Source: Arthrobacter sp. StoSoilB22
Lineage (GTDB): Bacteria > Actinomycetota > Actinomycetes > Actinomycetales > Micrococcaceae
Assembly: GCF_019977315.1 (NCBI RefSeq)
Contig: NZ_AP024652.1
Span: 620,001 to 684,000 of the forward strand
Length of the DNA stretch: 64,000 bases
Direction of reading: 5' to 3'
The notes under the pieces are model-generated. The model was not told where the DNA came from. It saw only the letters and a list, made by a program, of their open reading frames with translations, and searched no databases. Shown here piece after piece: positions 51,251 to 60,686 of this stretch (positions are counted from its first letter, which is position 1; each line of letters opens with the position of its first letter). The position numbers and the translations under genes are program-made.

Positions 51251-54200
51251 ATGACCAGCACCCTCCCGGATGCCACCGCCCCGCGCACCCAGGATTCCGG
51301 GCAGTTCGATGCTTTGGCTCAGGAAGCCATTGCCTTGGTCCGCCACTGGCTTACCGAAGCCAGCAAGATCCCCGTGGACGTGTCCGCGCAGCGCCTCGCC
51401 GGCGTCTTGAAGGACCCGAACGGCCTTGACTTCACTGTCGGATTCGTCGACGGCGTCATCCGCCCCGAGGACCTGTCCGTCGCCGGCCGGAAGCTGGCCG
51501 AGCTGGCTCCGAAGGTGCCGAAGTTCCTCCCGTGGTACATGCGCAGCGCTGTCCGCGTGGGTGGCGTCATGGCTCCGATCGTCCCGCAGCTTGTCATCCC
51601 GATCGCCCGCCGCGTGCTCCGCGAAATGGTGGGCCACCTGATCGTTGACGCCACCGACGCCAAGCTTGGCCCGGCCATCGCCAAGATCCGCCAGGACGGT
51701 GTTCACCTCAACGTGAACCTCCTGGGCGAAGCAGTTTTGGGCGAGCACGAAGCCCAGCGCCGCCTGGATGGCACGTTGAAGCTCCTTGCTCGTGAAGATG
51801 TGGACTACGTTTCCATCAAGGAATCCTCCACCGTGGCACCGCACTCCCCGTGGGCTTTCGACGAAGCCGTGGATCACGTCGTGGAGAAGCTCACCCCGCT
51901 CTACCGCCTCGCTGCCTCCTTCCCCAAGCCCAAGTTCATCAACCTGGACATGGAGGAATACAAGGACCTCAGCATGACCATCGCGGTGTTCAAGCGAATC
52001 CTTGACATGCCCGAATTCAAGAACCTCGAGGCCGGCATCGTCCTGCAGGCCTACCTGCCTGATGCTCTCGGTGCCATGCAGGAACTGCAGGAGTGGGCGT
52101 CTGCCCGACGTGCCCAGGGTGGCGCTCCCATCAAGGTCCGCGTGGTCAAGGGTGCCAACCTTCCCATGGAGCAGGTTGAAGCATCCCTGCACGATTGGCC
52201 GTTGGCTACCTGGGGCACCAAGCAGGACTCGGACACCAGCTACAAGAACGTCATCAACTACGCCCTCACCCCCGAGCACATCGATGCTGTTCGCATCGGC
52301 GTCGCCGGCCACAACCTGTTCGACGTAGCCTTCGCCTGGCTACTCGCCAAGGAACGAGGCGTAACGAAGGGCATTGAATTCGAAATGCTCCTGGGCATGG
52401 CAACGGGCCAGGCCACCGCGGTCCGCAAGGACGTTGGCAGCCTCCTGCTCTACACACCCGTGGTTCACCCGGGTGAGTTCGACGTCGCCATCGCTTACCT
52501 GATCCGCCGCCTCGAAGAGGGCGCCAGCCAGGAAAACTTCATGTCCGCAGTCTTTGAACTCAGCGAAAATGAAGCGCTGTTCAAGCGCGAGCAGCAGCGC
52601 TTCCTGGACTCCCTGGCCGGAATGACGGACGAGGTTCCCGGGCCCAACCGCCAGCAGGACCGTCGCCTCCCCGCGGACCCGGCACCGCTTGAGGGCTTCA
52701 GCAACACCCCTGACACGGACCCTGCCCTCCCGGCAAACCGTGCCTGGGGCCGCGACATCCTCAAGCGCATCCCCGGTTCCACCGCCGGCAACAAGATCGT
52801 AGAGTCCACCAAGGTCTCCGACGCTGCCCAGCTGGATCGGATCATCGCCACCGCCGTAGACCACGGCAAGGCCTGGGGCGCCCGCCCCGCCGCCGAGCGC
52901 GCAGCCATCCTGCACCGCGCCGGCGAGGTCCTCGAAGCCCGCCGCGCCGAACTCCTCGAGGTCATGGCGTCCGAAACCGGCAAGACCATCGACCAAGGCG
53001 ACCCCGAGGTCAGCGAAGCAATCGACTTCGCGCACTACTACGCCGAGCGTGCCAAAGACCTGGAAACGGTGGACGGCGCCACGTTCGTCCCAGCCAACCT
53101 CACCGTGGTGACACCCCCGTGGAACTTCCCGGTGGCGATCCCCGCAGGCTCCACTCTCGCAGCTCTCGCCTCAGGCTCCGCCGTCGTGATCAAGCCTGCA
53201 AAGCAGGCCCGCCGCTCCGGTTCTGTCATGGTGGATGCCCTCTGGGAAGCCGGTGTGCCCCGTGAAGTGCTGGCACTGGTTCAGCTCGAAGAGCGTGAGC
53301 TTGGCACCCAGCTGGTCTCGCACCCCAGCGTTGACCGCGTGATCCTCACCGGCGGCTACGAAACGGCTGAGCTGTTCCGTTCCTTCCGCCAGGACCTCCC
53401 GCTGCTCGCGGAGACCTCGGGCAAGAACGCCATCATCGTCACCCCGAGTGCCGATCTGGACCTCGCTGCCAAGGACGTCGTCTACTCGGCATTCGGCCAC
53501 GCAGGCCAGAAGTGCTCGGCTGCCTCGCTGGTGATCCTGGTGGGCTCGGTGGCCAAGAGCGCCCGCTTCCACAATCAGCTGATCGACGCTGCCCGTTCGC
53601 TGTCCGTCGGCTACCCGGAGAACGCCACCACGCAGATGGGGCCCATCATCGAACCGGCCAACGGCAAGCTCCTCAACGCCCTCACCACCCTGGGCGACGG
53701 CGAAACGTGGGCCGTCAAGCCCGAGCGCCTCGACGAAACCGGCCGTTTGTGGTCCCCGGGCATCCGTTCGGGCGTCAAGCGTGGCTCCTACTTCCACCTG
53801 ACCGAGTTCTTCGGCCCGGTGCTCGGTGTCATGACCGCCGAGACTCTCGAGGAAGCCATCGCCATCCAGAACGAGATCGAGTACGGCCTCACCGCCGGAC
53901 TGCACTCCCTGGACTCCGCTGAAATGGGCGTCTGGTTGGACACCATCCAGGCCGGAAACCTGTACGTCAACCGCGGCATCACCGGTGCGATCGTCCAGCG
54001 CCAGCCATTCGGGGGATGGAAGAAGTCGGCCGTCGGTGCCGGAACCAAGGCCGGTGGACCGAACTACCTGATCGGCCTGGGCAGCTGGCTCCCCGCCGAG
54101 GCCAAGGCCAAGCGCGGCACCGTGCTTCAGGGCGCTGCCGCACAGATCCTGACTGCAGCCAAGTCTGCTGAGGTGACCGCCGAGGAACTCCACACCCTCC

Positions 54201-54712
54201 AGCAGTCACTCTTCAGCGACGCAGCAGCGTGGGAATCCGAGTTCGGCACCGCGAAGGATGTTTCCGCCCTGTCGGCTGAGCGCAACGTCTTCCGCTACCG
54301 TTCCCTCCCCGTCACGGTCCGCCTCTCCGAAGGCGAGCGACTCGCTGAGTTGCTCCGCGTCGTGGCAGCCGGTGCAGTGGCTGGCTCGAAGCTGACGGTG
54401 AGCTCCGCCGTCGTACTTCCTGATGCTGTGGTGAGCGTGTTCGCGAACCTGGGCGTCAGCGTCCGGATCGAGGACGACGCCGCCTGGCTGGCCCGGGCGG
54501 CACGGTTCGACGCCGGCCGGATCCGCTTGATCGGTGGCGACTTCGCCGCGCTGAGCGCAGCCATGGGTGGCCGTCCGGACGTGGCGGTCTACCACGGCGC
54601 TGTGACCCAGGCCGGCCGGATCGAGATGCTGCCGTTCCTCCGCGAGCAGGCCGTTTCCATCACCGCGCACCGTTTCGGCACCCCGAACCACCTCTCGGAC
54701 CACCTGATCTAG
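51251..54712 (+). CDS. putA: bifunctional proline dehydrogenase / L-glutamate gamma-semialdehyde dehydrogenase
   Basis: The 1153-residue PutA starts at an ATG after AGAAGGAG. The proline dehydrogenase barrel (about 90-460) contains VDYVSIKESSTVAPHSPWAF and FINLDMEEYKDLSMTIAVFK, then FEMLLGMATGQATAVRKDVG. The aldehyde dehydrogenase domain (about 490-970) has PPWNFPVAIPAGSTLAALAS, the Glu721 loop LLAETSGKNAIIV and the catalytic Cys755 in GHAGQKCSAASL. The enzyme oxidises proline to glutamate with FAD and NAD+. A C-terminal region of about 170 residues follows. There is no N-terminal ribbon-helix-helix DNA-binding domain, so control is external, probably by the LysR neighbour. Confidence 0.95.
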   Translation: MTSTLPDATAPRTQDSGQFDALAQEAIALVRHWLTEASKIPVDVSAQRLAGVLKDPNGLDFTVGFVDGVIRPEDLSVAGRKLAELAPKVPKFLPWYMRSAVRVGGVMAPIVPQLVIPIARRVLREMVGHLIVDATDAKLGPAIAKIRQDGVHLNVNLLGEAVLGEHEAQRRLDGTLKLLAREDVDYVSIKESSTVAPHSPWAFDEAVDHVVEKLTPLYRLAASFPKPKFINLDMEEYKDLSMTIAVFKRILDMPEFKNLEAGIVLQAYLPDALGAMQELQEWASARRAQGGAPIKVRVVKGANLPMEQVEASLHDWPLATWGTKQDSDTSYKNVINYALTPEHIDAVRIGVAGHNLFDVAFAWLLAKERGVTKGIEFEMLLGMATGQATAVRKDVGSLLLYTPVVHPGEFDVAIAYLIRRLEEGASQENFMSAVFELSENEALFKREQQRFLDSLAGMTDEVPGPNRQQDRRLPADPAPLEGFSNTPDTDPALPANRAWGRDILKRIPGSTAGNKIVESTKVSDAAQLDRIIATAVDHGKAWGARPAAERAAILHRAGEVLEARRAELLEVMASETGKTIDQGDPEVSEAIDFAHYYAERAKDLETVDGATFVPANLTVVTPPWNFPVAIPAGSTLAALASGSAVVIKPAKQARRSGSVMVDALWEAGVPREVLALVQLEERELGTQLVSHPSVDRVILTGGYETAELFRSFRQDLPLLAETSGKNAIIVTPSADLDLAAKDVVYSAFGHAGQKCSAASLVILVGSVAKSARFHNQLIDAARSLSVGYPENATTQMGPIIEPANGKLLNALTTLGDGETWAVKPERLDETGRLWSPGIRSGVKRGSYFHLTEFFGPVLGVMTAETLEEAIAIQNEIEYGLTAGLHSLDSAEMGVWLDTIQAGNLYVNRGITGAIVQRQPFGGWKKSAVGAGTKAGGPNYLIGLGSWLPAEAKAKRGTVLQGAAAQILTAAKSAEVTAEELHTLQQSLFSDAAAWESEFGTAKDVSALSAERNVFRYRSLPVTVRLSEGERLAELLRVVAAGAVAGSKLTVSSAVVLPDAVVSVFANLGVSVRIEDDAAWLARAARFDAGRIRLIGGDFAALSAAMGGRPDVAVYHGAVTQAGRIEMLPFLREQAVSITAHRFGTPNHLSDHLI

Positions 54713-54728
54713 CACGCGAGAACAGGTT

Positions 54729-54777
54729 GAAAGCCAACCCCTCTGCGATACTCACTTGCGCGGAGGGGTTGGCTTTC
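54729..54777. terminator. terminator after putA
   Basis: GAAAGCCAACCCCTC (54729-54743) pairs with GAGGGGTTGGCTTTC (54763-54777). An inner GCG/CGC extends the stem to nearly 19 bp. It separates putA from the convergent gene. Confidence 0.9.
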
Positions 54778-54781
54778 GGCT

Positions 54782-55705
54782 TTAAGCCTCCGCGTATCCC
54801 AGCCTCTGCAACCTTCGCCGGGCGGCCAGCTCACTGGGCCCGTGGGAGCCCAAGGCAAAGCGGACCATGCCCAGCACTGCCCGGGCGGCGGTGATGACGG
54901 GCAAGGGAACCGGACCCACCTCGGGGCGGCGGATGCCGAGCATCTCGCGGTACTTGGGTTCAAGGCTTGCGACGGCGGCCGCGAACAGGATGGTGTAGCC
55001 GGGCTTGAGGAGTGGGCTTAGGGGCGGATAGCGGATAAAGGACACCGTCTGGGCGAGCCGCTCGTCGGCCCTGAGTATCCCGGAGGCGTACCACTGTTCG
55101 AGTTCGTCACGGACCTGAGCCTCAGTGAGCGGCGGGTCTACAACTCCCATGAGCCTCCCCGCGGCCGCCCATTCACGAACGTAGGCATCAGGACCGCCCG
55201 GGATGGGCCTTCCCCAGATGCGGTTGGCGGTGATGAAGGAATCCGCGTAGGTGACGTGAACCCAGCGGAGAAGCTCGGGATCGTTGGCGGCATACCCGCG
55301 CGTGACCCCGTTGCCGTCCACGTACGTCCCCCGGACGCGCTCATGGATCTTCCGCACACGGGCGGTGGCTGCCTCGGCGGCCTCCGTGGAACCGTACGTC
55401 ACCGTAAAAATCCAGCGGACAGTGTTTGCCAACCGGCCAAGAGGGTCCTTCTGAAATCCCGAGTGCTCATAAACCCCTGCCAGAGCGCCGGGATGCAGGG
55501 CCTGCATCAGCAGGACCCTGATCCCGGCCACAATGGTAGCCACATGACCATGCACCGCCCAGACCGCCGATCCCGGAAGGTGATAGCCGGCGTCGTTCCC
55601 TTCAGCAAGGCGCGGTACCCACTCCGGAGGCGTGCCCGACGTCCCTGTGAACGTGCGCTGCAGCTCATGCCTATACTCCGTGAGGTAATTCCTCATAGAT
55701 CCCAT
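54782..55705 (-). CDS. DUF2236 (MpaB-like) oxygenase-family protein
   Basis: I start at ATG 55705 after GCGAGGT; upstream frame is not family-like. The 307-residue protein has VWAVHGHVATIVAGIRVLLM, QALHPGALAGVYEHSGFQKD, DPLGRLANTVRWIFTVTYGS, and the DUF2236 core WVHVTYADSFITANRIWGRP with conserved His and Asp. Family members bind a b-type haem; some act on rubber (latex-clearing proteins) or antibiotics (MpaB). The true substrate is unknown. It converges on putA across a strong terminator. Confidence 0.85.
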   Translation of the reverse strand: MGSMRNYLTEYRHELQRTFTGTSGTPPEWVPRLAEGNDAGYHLPGSAVWAVHGHVATIVAGIRVLLMQALHPGALAGVYEHSGFQKDPLGRLANTVRWIFTVTYGSTEAAEAATARVRKIHERVRGTYVDGNGVTRGYAANDPELLRWVHVTYADSFITANRIWGRPIPGGPDAYVREWAAAGRLMGVVDPPLTEAQVRDELEQWYASGILRADERLAQTVSFIRYPPLSPLLKPGYTILFAAAVASLEPKYREMLGIRRPEVGPVPLPVITAARAVLGMVRFALGSHGPSELAARRRLQRLGYAEA

Positions 55706-55739
55706 GAGACCTCGCTTTGGCTCGCCTGTACAGGGGAGA

Positions 55740-56899
55740 TCAGCTGCGCACGCGTCGCCGTTTCGGTGCTGCCGCCACCAAGAGCGCGGCGATGGCGACG
55801 GCGGCACTAAGGATCAGGCCCGGACGGTACTGTTCAAGCATGGCTTGGGCGCTGACGGTTCCGGCGGCCTGACCGTGTCCGCTGACGAGGGCTGTGGTGA
55901 CTGCCAAAACCAGTGCGGCGCCCACTTGGGTGCTCGTTTGTATCAGCCCGGCAGCCAGCCCCTGCTCGGAATCGCGAATGCCGGTAGTCGCCTGAGAATC
56001 AGTTGTGTGGCACCGAACTTTTCAATGAGGCGGTCCGCGAACGGCGCGCTGCCCATGACCAGCAAACCTGCCGGCAGCAGGGCAAGCGCCATTCCCAGCG
56101 GTGTCCAGCCCAGCACCGACTGCAGGTACATGGTGACGATGAACTGGAAGCTGAGGTAGGAGCCGAACAGCCCCAAGGCGCTGAGGTTTGCCCTGGCCAC
56201 CCAGCCTTCCTTGAGGATGCTGAAGCGGATCAGCGGATGCTTGACCTTGTTTTCGATCACCGCGAAGGCTGCCAGCACGGCGATGGACACTGCGAATCCG
56301 GCGATTGTTGCCACAGATCCCCAGCCCTGCTCCGGTGCTGAAACCAAGGTGTAGACCAGGCCAAGCATGCCCAGTGCGAGGGTAACGGCACCCCAGATAT
56401 CGTGCCCGCTGTTCTCCGCTGAGGGCTTGTCCTTGGGGATGAATTTCATGCCCAGGAGGACAACCACCACCGCGATGGGAACCGAGACCAGGAACGTCCA
56501 ACGCCAGCTCAGGCTGGTCATGAGGCCGCCCACCACCAGGCCCAGTGAGAAACCGCTGGCGCCGAACGTGGTGAAGATGGACAGCGCTTTGTTGCGCTCG
56601 CGGCCTTCGGCGAAGTTGGTGGTGATGATGGAGAACCCCGTGGGTGCAGTGAACGCGGCGGCCAGTCCCTTGATGAACCGGGTAGCGATCAGGATGGCGG
56701 GGTCGTCAACCAGCCCGCCCAGCAAGGATGCCGCGGCGAAGACGGCCAAAGCGATAAGGAAGATTCGACGGCGGCCCAACAGGTCCGCGAGTCGGCCGCC
56801 CAGGAGCAGGAGGCTCCCGTAACCAAGGACGTAGGCGGAGACGATCCACTGCAGGGAGTCGGTTCCGAGATTGAGTTCCTGCCCGATGGAGGGCAGCAT
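55740..56899 (-). pseudogene. MFS drug-transporter gene with two deletions
   Basis: The frame starts abruptly with MLPSIGQELNLGTDSLQWIV and lacks the first membrane helix of DHA-type MFS proteins, which normally precedes LPSIGQxL. It runs through motif A (GGRLADLLGRRRIFLI) to ADRLIEKFGATQLIL near 56010, then changes. In another frame (from about 55982) the sequence GIRDSEQGLAAGLIQTSTQV and on to VAAAPKRRRVRS at 55740 is the C-terminus of the same family. The approximately 100 residues that should lie between are missing. Both an N-terminal loss and an internal deletion with frameshift are implied. The head abuts a MarR gene. Confidence 0.78.
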
Positions 56900-57293
56900 G
56901 GCAACGACGCGTGACCGTCACCTGCAGGACCGCCAATTGGTGGAGCAGTGGCGCAGCATCCAGAACTCCTACTTCCGTACCGCCGGAGCGATCGACCGCG
57001 CGCTCGAAGCCAAGTTCGACATTGGCCTCAACGAGTTCGAAATCCTGGACCTGGTGGCCGAGAGCGAAGAGTCCGCGTGCCGCATGAAGGCCTTGGGGGA
57101 GCGCACCCCCATGACCCAGAGTGCTGTGTCAAAGGTGGTGGATCGCCTGGAAAAAGCGGGCCTGGTGTCCCGCGAAACCTGCGCCGACGATCGCCGGTCC
57201 CTCTTCCTGGAATTGACCGAGGCGGGCCGCGCACTTCACGCCACTGCCGCCGTCGAACACCGCGCCCTGCTCAAGGAAAACCTGGGCTCCTAG
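56898..57293 (+). CDS. MarR family regulator beside the broken transporter
   Basis: The 131-residue protein begins at ATG 56898 with GGAGGG at 4 nt; its ATG shares bases with the transporter's head. The winged helix is present: GLNEFEILDLVAESEESACR, MKALGERTPMTQSAVSKVVD, RLEKAGLVSRETCADDRRSL. It ends after HRALLKENLGS, somewhat early, possibly lacking the last dimerisation helix. The divergent layout suggests it once controlled the transporter, but the expected intergenic operator is gone. Whether it is still expressed is uncertain. Confidence 0.7.
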   Translation: MATTRDRHLQDRQLVEQWRSIQNSYFRTAGAIDRALEAKFDIGLNEFEILDLVAESEESACRMKALGERTPMTQSAVSKVVDRLEKAGLVSRETCADDRRSLFLELTEAGRALHATAAVEHRALLKENLGS

Positions 57294-57448
57294 CCGCAGA
57301 AGTCCAAGCTCAAGATTCTTGAGCCAAAACTGAGGCAACCTTTCGGTAGAAGGGACCCGGGAAGCCTTTATTTCTCCCCTGATACCCGCAACAATGGTGC
57401 TTGCACGCCAGGCTGGGGTTTGGTGCCGCTGGCTTTGGGGAGTGTTTT

Positions 57449-59002
57449 GTGGGCAAGCATCATGAATCAGACCGGGCAGTAGAACTGATCCGCACCGTAG
57501 GTTTCCACCGCGTTCTGATCGCAGGGAGCCTCGCGGTCCTCGCCTTCTTCGCGTTTGGCTTCCAACCCTTGAACGCTGTCTCCAGCAGTTCCGTGGGCGG
57601 AGCACTGGCGCAGGGGGTGGTGGAACCGACAGCCCTGGGCACCCTGGTGCCGCCGGAAGCCGAAACCCTGGTCATCGACCCCACCATGGAACCACCCCAG
57701 CAGGTTGCCGGTACGCCCATGGTCTACTTCGACCGCGCCATGATCCGCACAGTCAGCAAAGACGGCTCCACAGGCCTGACCGTTGCCTCCGCAGGGCTGT
57801 CACGACCCCCTGCAGGGAGCCTCTACTCGCCGCTTGAGGTCCTCAACAAGAGTTCGTCCTACGGCTACCGCTATAGCCCCTTGACGGGCCTGGCCGGAGA
57901 ATTCCACTGGGGCCAGGATTACGCAGCCGCCTGCGGTACGCGTGTGTACGCTGCCGACGCCGGCGTGGTGCGGGCTGTCGGGTGGCACGTATGGGGCGGT
58001 GGGAACCGGGTTGAAATCGAGCACGGCAACGGCCTGGTCACCACCTACAACCACCTCCAGGCGATCGGCGTCACTCAAGGCCAATCAGTGCGGGTGGGCG
58101 AGGTCATTGCGGAGGTTGGGACCACCGGATGGTCCACCGGCTGCCATCTCCACTTCGAGACGATCGTCAACGGCCTTCACACTGATCCCGCCAACTGGAC
58201 GCTGTTGCCCATCCGGCAGGTTGATGCGCTGCAAACCATCGCCATGGTGAACTACCAGCCCGGTGTTGGCACCGGCACCTCGGCAACACCGCAGTGGGCC
58301 GTTCCCGTATCGGATGGCACCACCCGGGCCGTCATCGGCGGAGAGCACGAAAACGACGAACCGCTTCCGGTTCCCCCCGCAGCTCCCTCGGGCACCACCC
58401 CGCCTGCCACCAACCCACCCAGCAGCCCTGGCGTTACCCAGACCACCCCGCCTGCCACCACGACGCCGGTTCAAACCACGACGCCGGTTCAAACCACGAC
58501 GCCGGTTCAAACCACGACGCCGACGCCCTCACCTTCCGTGACGGCTACTCCGACTCCGACCGCCACCCCCACGCCGACCCCTACGGCTACAGTGACACCG
58601 ACGCCGACCACCACTGCGACACCGACGCCGACTGCCTCCACAACACCATCGCCGTCAACCAGCGCGCCGGAAACCAACATAGTCCCGCCGGCTCCTGTGG
58701 CGCCGGCTCTGGTAGCACCCGCTCCGGCTGCACCGGCCCCCGTAGCGCCTGTTGTGGTGGAACCCGCGCCGGTGGTTGTGGCGCCAGTACATGTTGCACC
58801 CGCGCCGGTGGTGAGCCAAGCCGTTGCTCCAGTGGCTCCGGCGCCTCCCGTGGCTCCGGCACCCTCGCCTGTTGCAGTCCTCCCGACGTCGCTGCCGGCA
58901 GTAGTCCTTCCGCCCGGATACATCCTGATCGCCCCGGACCTGGTCCAGCGGCCGGACGGTGTGCTGGTGCCGTTGTCCTCGCTCATCCTTCCCACGCCCT
59001 AG
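57449..59002 (+). CDS. wall-spanning M23 (LytM-type) peptidase
   Basis: The start is GTG 57449 with GGGGAG upstream (517 residues). A membrane anchor or signal is at about 18-37 (VLIAGSLAVLAFFAFGFQP). The M23 domain (about 110-260) has the HxxxD motif in GEFHWGQDYAAACGTRV, GGNRVEIEHGNGLVTTYNHL, and HxH in GCHLHFETI. These bind zinc for cleavage of peptidoglycan cross-bridges. The last 240 residues are Pro/Thr/Ala-rich, with TTPVQ repeats and PTPTAT runs, likely spanning the wall. It would act in cell wall growth or cell separation. Confidence 0.87.
   Translation: MGKHHESDRAVELIRTVGFHRVLIAGSLAVLAFFAFGFQPLNAVSSSSVGGALAQGVVEPTALGTLVPPEAETLVIDPTMEPPQQVAGTPMVYFDRAMIRTVSKDGSTGLTVASAGLSRPPAGSLYSPLEVLNKSSSYGYRYSPLTGLAGEFHWGQDYAAACGTRVYAADAGVVRAVGWHVWGGGNRVEIEHGNGLVTTYNHLQAIGVTQGQSVRVGEVIAEVGTTGWSTGCHLHFETIVNGLHTDPANWTLLPIRQVDALQTIAMVNYQPGVGTGTSATPQWAVPVSDGTTRAVIGGEHENDEPLPVPPAAPSGTTPPATNPPSSPGVTQTTPPATTTPVQTTTPVQTTTPVQTTTPTPSPSVTATPTPTATPTPTPTATVTPTPTTTATPTPTASTTPSPSTSAPETNIVPPAPVAPALVAPAPAAPAPVAPVVVEPAPVVVAPVHVAPAPVVSQAVAPVAPAPPVAPAPSPVAVLPTSLPAVVLPPGYILIAPDLVQRPDGVLVPLSSLILPTP
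58460..58521 (+). repeat. 18-bp tandem repeat in the M23 peptidase stalk
   Basis: ACGACGCCGGTTCAAACC occurs three times exactly (58460-58477, 58478-58495, 58496-58513), followed by a partial copy. It encodes TTPVQT. The perfect identity suggests recent slippage expansion; the frame is kept because the unit is a multiple of three. Confidence 0.92.
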
Positions 59003-59079
59003 GTTTCGCCACCCAAGCCGGCTCCCGTAAGCTCGATGGCGGCAATACCGCCAGACGACGTCGTCAGGAAGCGAATCCC

Positions 59080-59562
59080 ATGACCAGCCTGTACAGCATT
59101 CCCCTCACCTTCAACGATGGCACCGAAGCAGACTTCGGCCGGTTCGAAGGCCAGGCGGTCCTGGTGGTAAACGTCGCTTCAGAGTGTGGCTTCACGCGCC
59201 AGTACGCAGGCCTCGAGGAGTTGTACGGCAAGTACCGCGGCCAGGGCTTGGAGATCCTGGGGGTGCCTTGCAACCAGTTTGGCGGGCAGGAGCCCGGCGC
59301 GGACCACGAGATCGCTGAATTCTGCGAACGGAACTTCGGTGTGTCCTTCCCGTTGACCAGCAAAGCCAACGTCCTGGGAAAGCAGCAACATCCCTTGTTC
59401 GCGGAGCTGACCCGGGACGAGGATGGGCAGTCGGCCAAGGTCAAGTGGAACTTCGAGAAGTTCGTCATAAACCGCAAGGGAGAACTTGTAGCAAGGTTCC
59501 CATCCGCAGTGGAGCCCGACTCCGAATACCTCATGAAAGCAGTGGAAGAGGCGCTGGCATAG
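59080..59562 (+). CDS. glutathione peroxidase family thiol peroxidase
   Basis: The start is ATG 59080 (AGGAAG upstream); a longer frame overlaps the peptidase. The 160-residue enzyme has NVASECGFTRQYAGLEELYG with the peroxidatic Cys, ILGVPCNQFGGQEPGADHEI with the catalytic Gln, and VKWNFEKFVINRKGELVARF with Trp and Asn. It is a Cys-type GPx. In bacteria such enzymes usually use thioredoxin or mycothiol partners rather than glutathione. It reduces hydrogen and organic peroxides. Confidence 0.92.
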   Translation: MTSLYSIPLTFNDGTEADFGRFEGQAVLVVNVASECGFTRQYAGLEELYGKYRGQGLEILGVPCNQFGGQEPGADHEIAEFCERNFGVSFPLTSKANVLGKQQHPLFAELTRDEDGQSAKVKWNFEKFVINRKGELVARFPSAVEPDSEYLMKAVEEALA

Positions 59563-59705
59563 ACGCCGCTGATCCAGAAGGGAGAAAAGTAATTTTCCAA
59601 CATTCCGCCGGATGTTAGCCAGTTGTTGGCTTGTTGTCTGGTTGGATTGGGACTACTGGATTGATACGGGAGAAGCCGTCTCCCACCAAACGCTAAGGCG
59701 AAGCT

Positions 59706-60686
59706 ATGGAGCTCATCGAGGCCGAATACCCCAAACCAGGTCATGTGCTTTTGCACCTGAGCGATCTTCACCTGGTGGGTGGTCCGGGCACGCTCCACGG
59801 CTCGGTGGACAGCTCAGCCAGGCTCCGGGAGATCTGTGAGCAAATCATCGCCTCAAGGATCCGGCCCGAGGCCATCATTTTCACCGGAGACCTTGCCGAC
59901 AAAGGTGAGTTGGAAGCTTACGAGCACCTCCGCGAAATGATTGAACCCCTGTGTGCGTCACTTGGAGCCAAAGCTATTTGGGCCATGGGCAACCATGACA
60001 ACCGGGCAAACTTCCGTTCAGCATTCGCCGACGCCTCTGCAGCCAGCAAGCCCCAGGACCCCGTGGACCGCAGCTACTTCGTCAACGGGCTCCGCATCAT
60101 TACCCTGGACACCACGGTCCCCGGCCACCACTACGGCGAACTGTCGGAATCGCAGCTAGAGTGGTTGGAAGCTGAATTGGCAACGCCGGCCCCGGACGGC
60201 ACCATCCTGGCCCTCCACCACCCGCCCGTCCCGTGCGTGCAGGACCTCGCCGTCCTGGTGGAGCTGCGTGGCCAAGCCGCACTGGCCGCCGTCGTGCGTA
60301 ATACTGACGTCCGCGCCATCCTTGGCGGTCACCTGCATTACTCGACGACGGCGAGCTTCGCCGGCATCCCGGTATCGGTCGCCTCAGCTACGTGTTACAC
60401 CCAGGACCTGGCGGTGCGTGCCGGCGGACAGCGCGGGCGCGACGGAGCGCAGTCGTACAACATGATCCATGTTTACGAGCACACGATCGTGCATTCAGTG
60501 GTCCCGATGTCCGGAGGAGTCACTGTAGGTGAGCCAGTGGATGCCGACGAGGTTCAGCGGCGCTTGGCCGAAGCCGGTATCCGCATTCCGTACGAGTCCC
60601 GGGTAGGGGCTCACACATCGCCGGGCACGCACACCTCTTCGCTTCCGATGGTTTCCTCCGGCCCTACTTCTCCCAAGGCGCCTTAA
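59706..60686 (+). CDS. metallophosphoesterase, cyclic-nucleotide phosphodiesterase type
   Basis: The 326-residue protein has the full dimetal motif series: HLSDLHL (Asp20, His22), [24 protein letters not shown] and GGHLHYST. This resembles CpdA and mycobacterial Rv0805, which hydrolyse 3',5'-cyclic AMP; the order and length fit. Broader specificity is common. A hairpin GGGAGA-AGCCG-TCTCCC (59668-59684) lies before the start. Its end overlaps the convergent Stealth gene by 23 nt. Confidence 0.87.
   Translation: MELIEAEYPKPGHVLLHLSDLHLVGGPGTLHGSVDSSARLREICEQIIASRIRPEAIIFTGDLADKGELEAYEHLREMIEPLCASLGAKAIWAMGNHDNRANFRSAFADASAASKPQDPVDRSYFVNGLRIITLDTTVPGHHYGELSESQLEWLEAELATPAPDGTILALHHPPVPCVQDLAVLVELRGQAALAAVVRNTDVRAILGGHLHYSTTASFAGIPVSVASATCYTQDLAVRAGGQRGRDGAQSYNMIHVYEHTIVHSVVPMSGGVTVGEPVDADEVQRRLAEAGIRIPYESRVGAHTSPGTHTSSLPMVSSGPTSPKAP

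Noticed and set aside
58460..58521. Possible CRISPR or other repeat array
   Set aside because: Only three contiguous copies with no spacers, in frame inside a coding stalk; a simple protein repeat.
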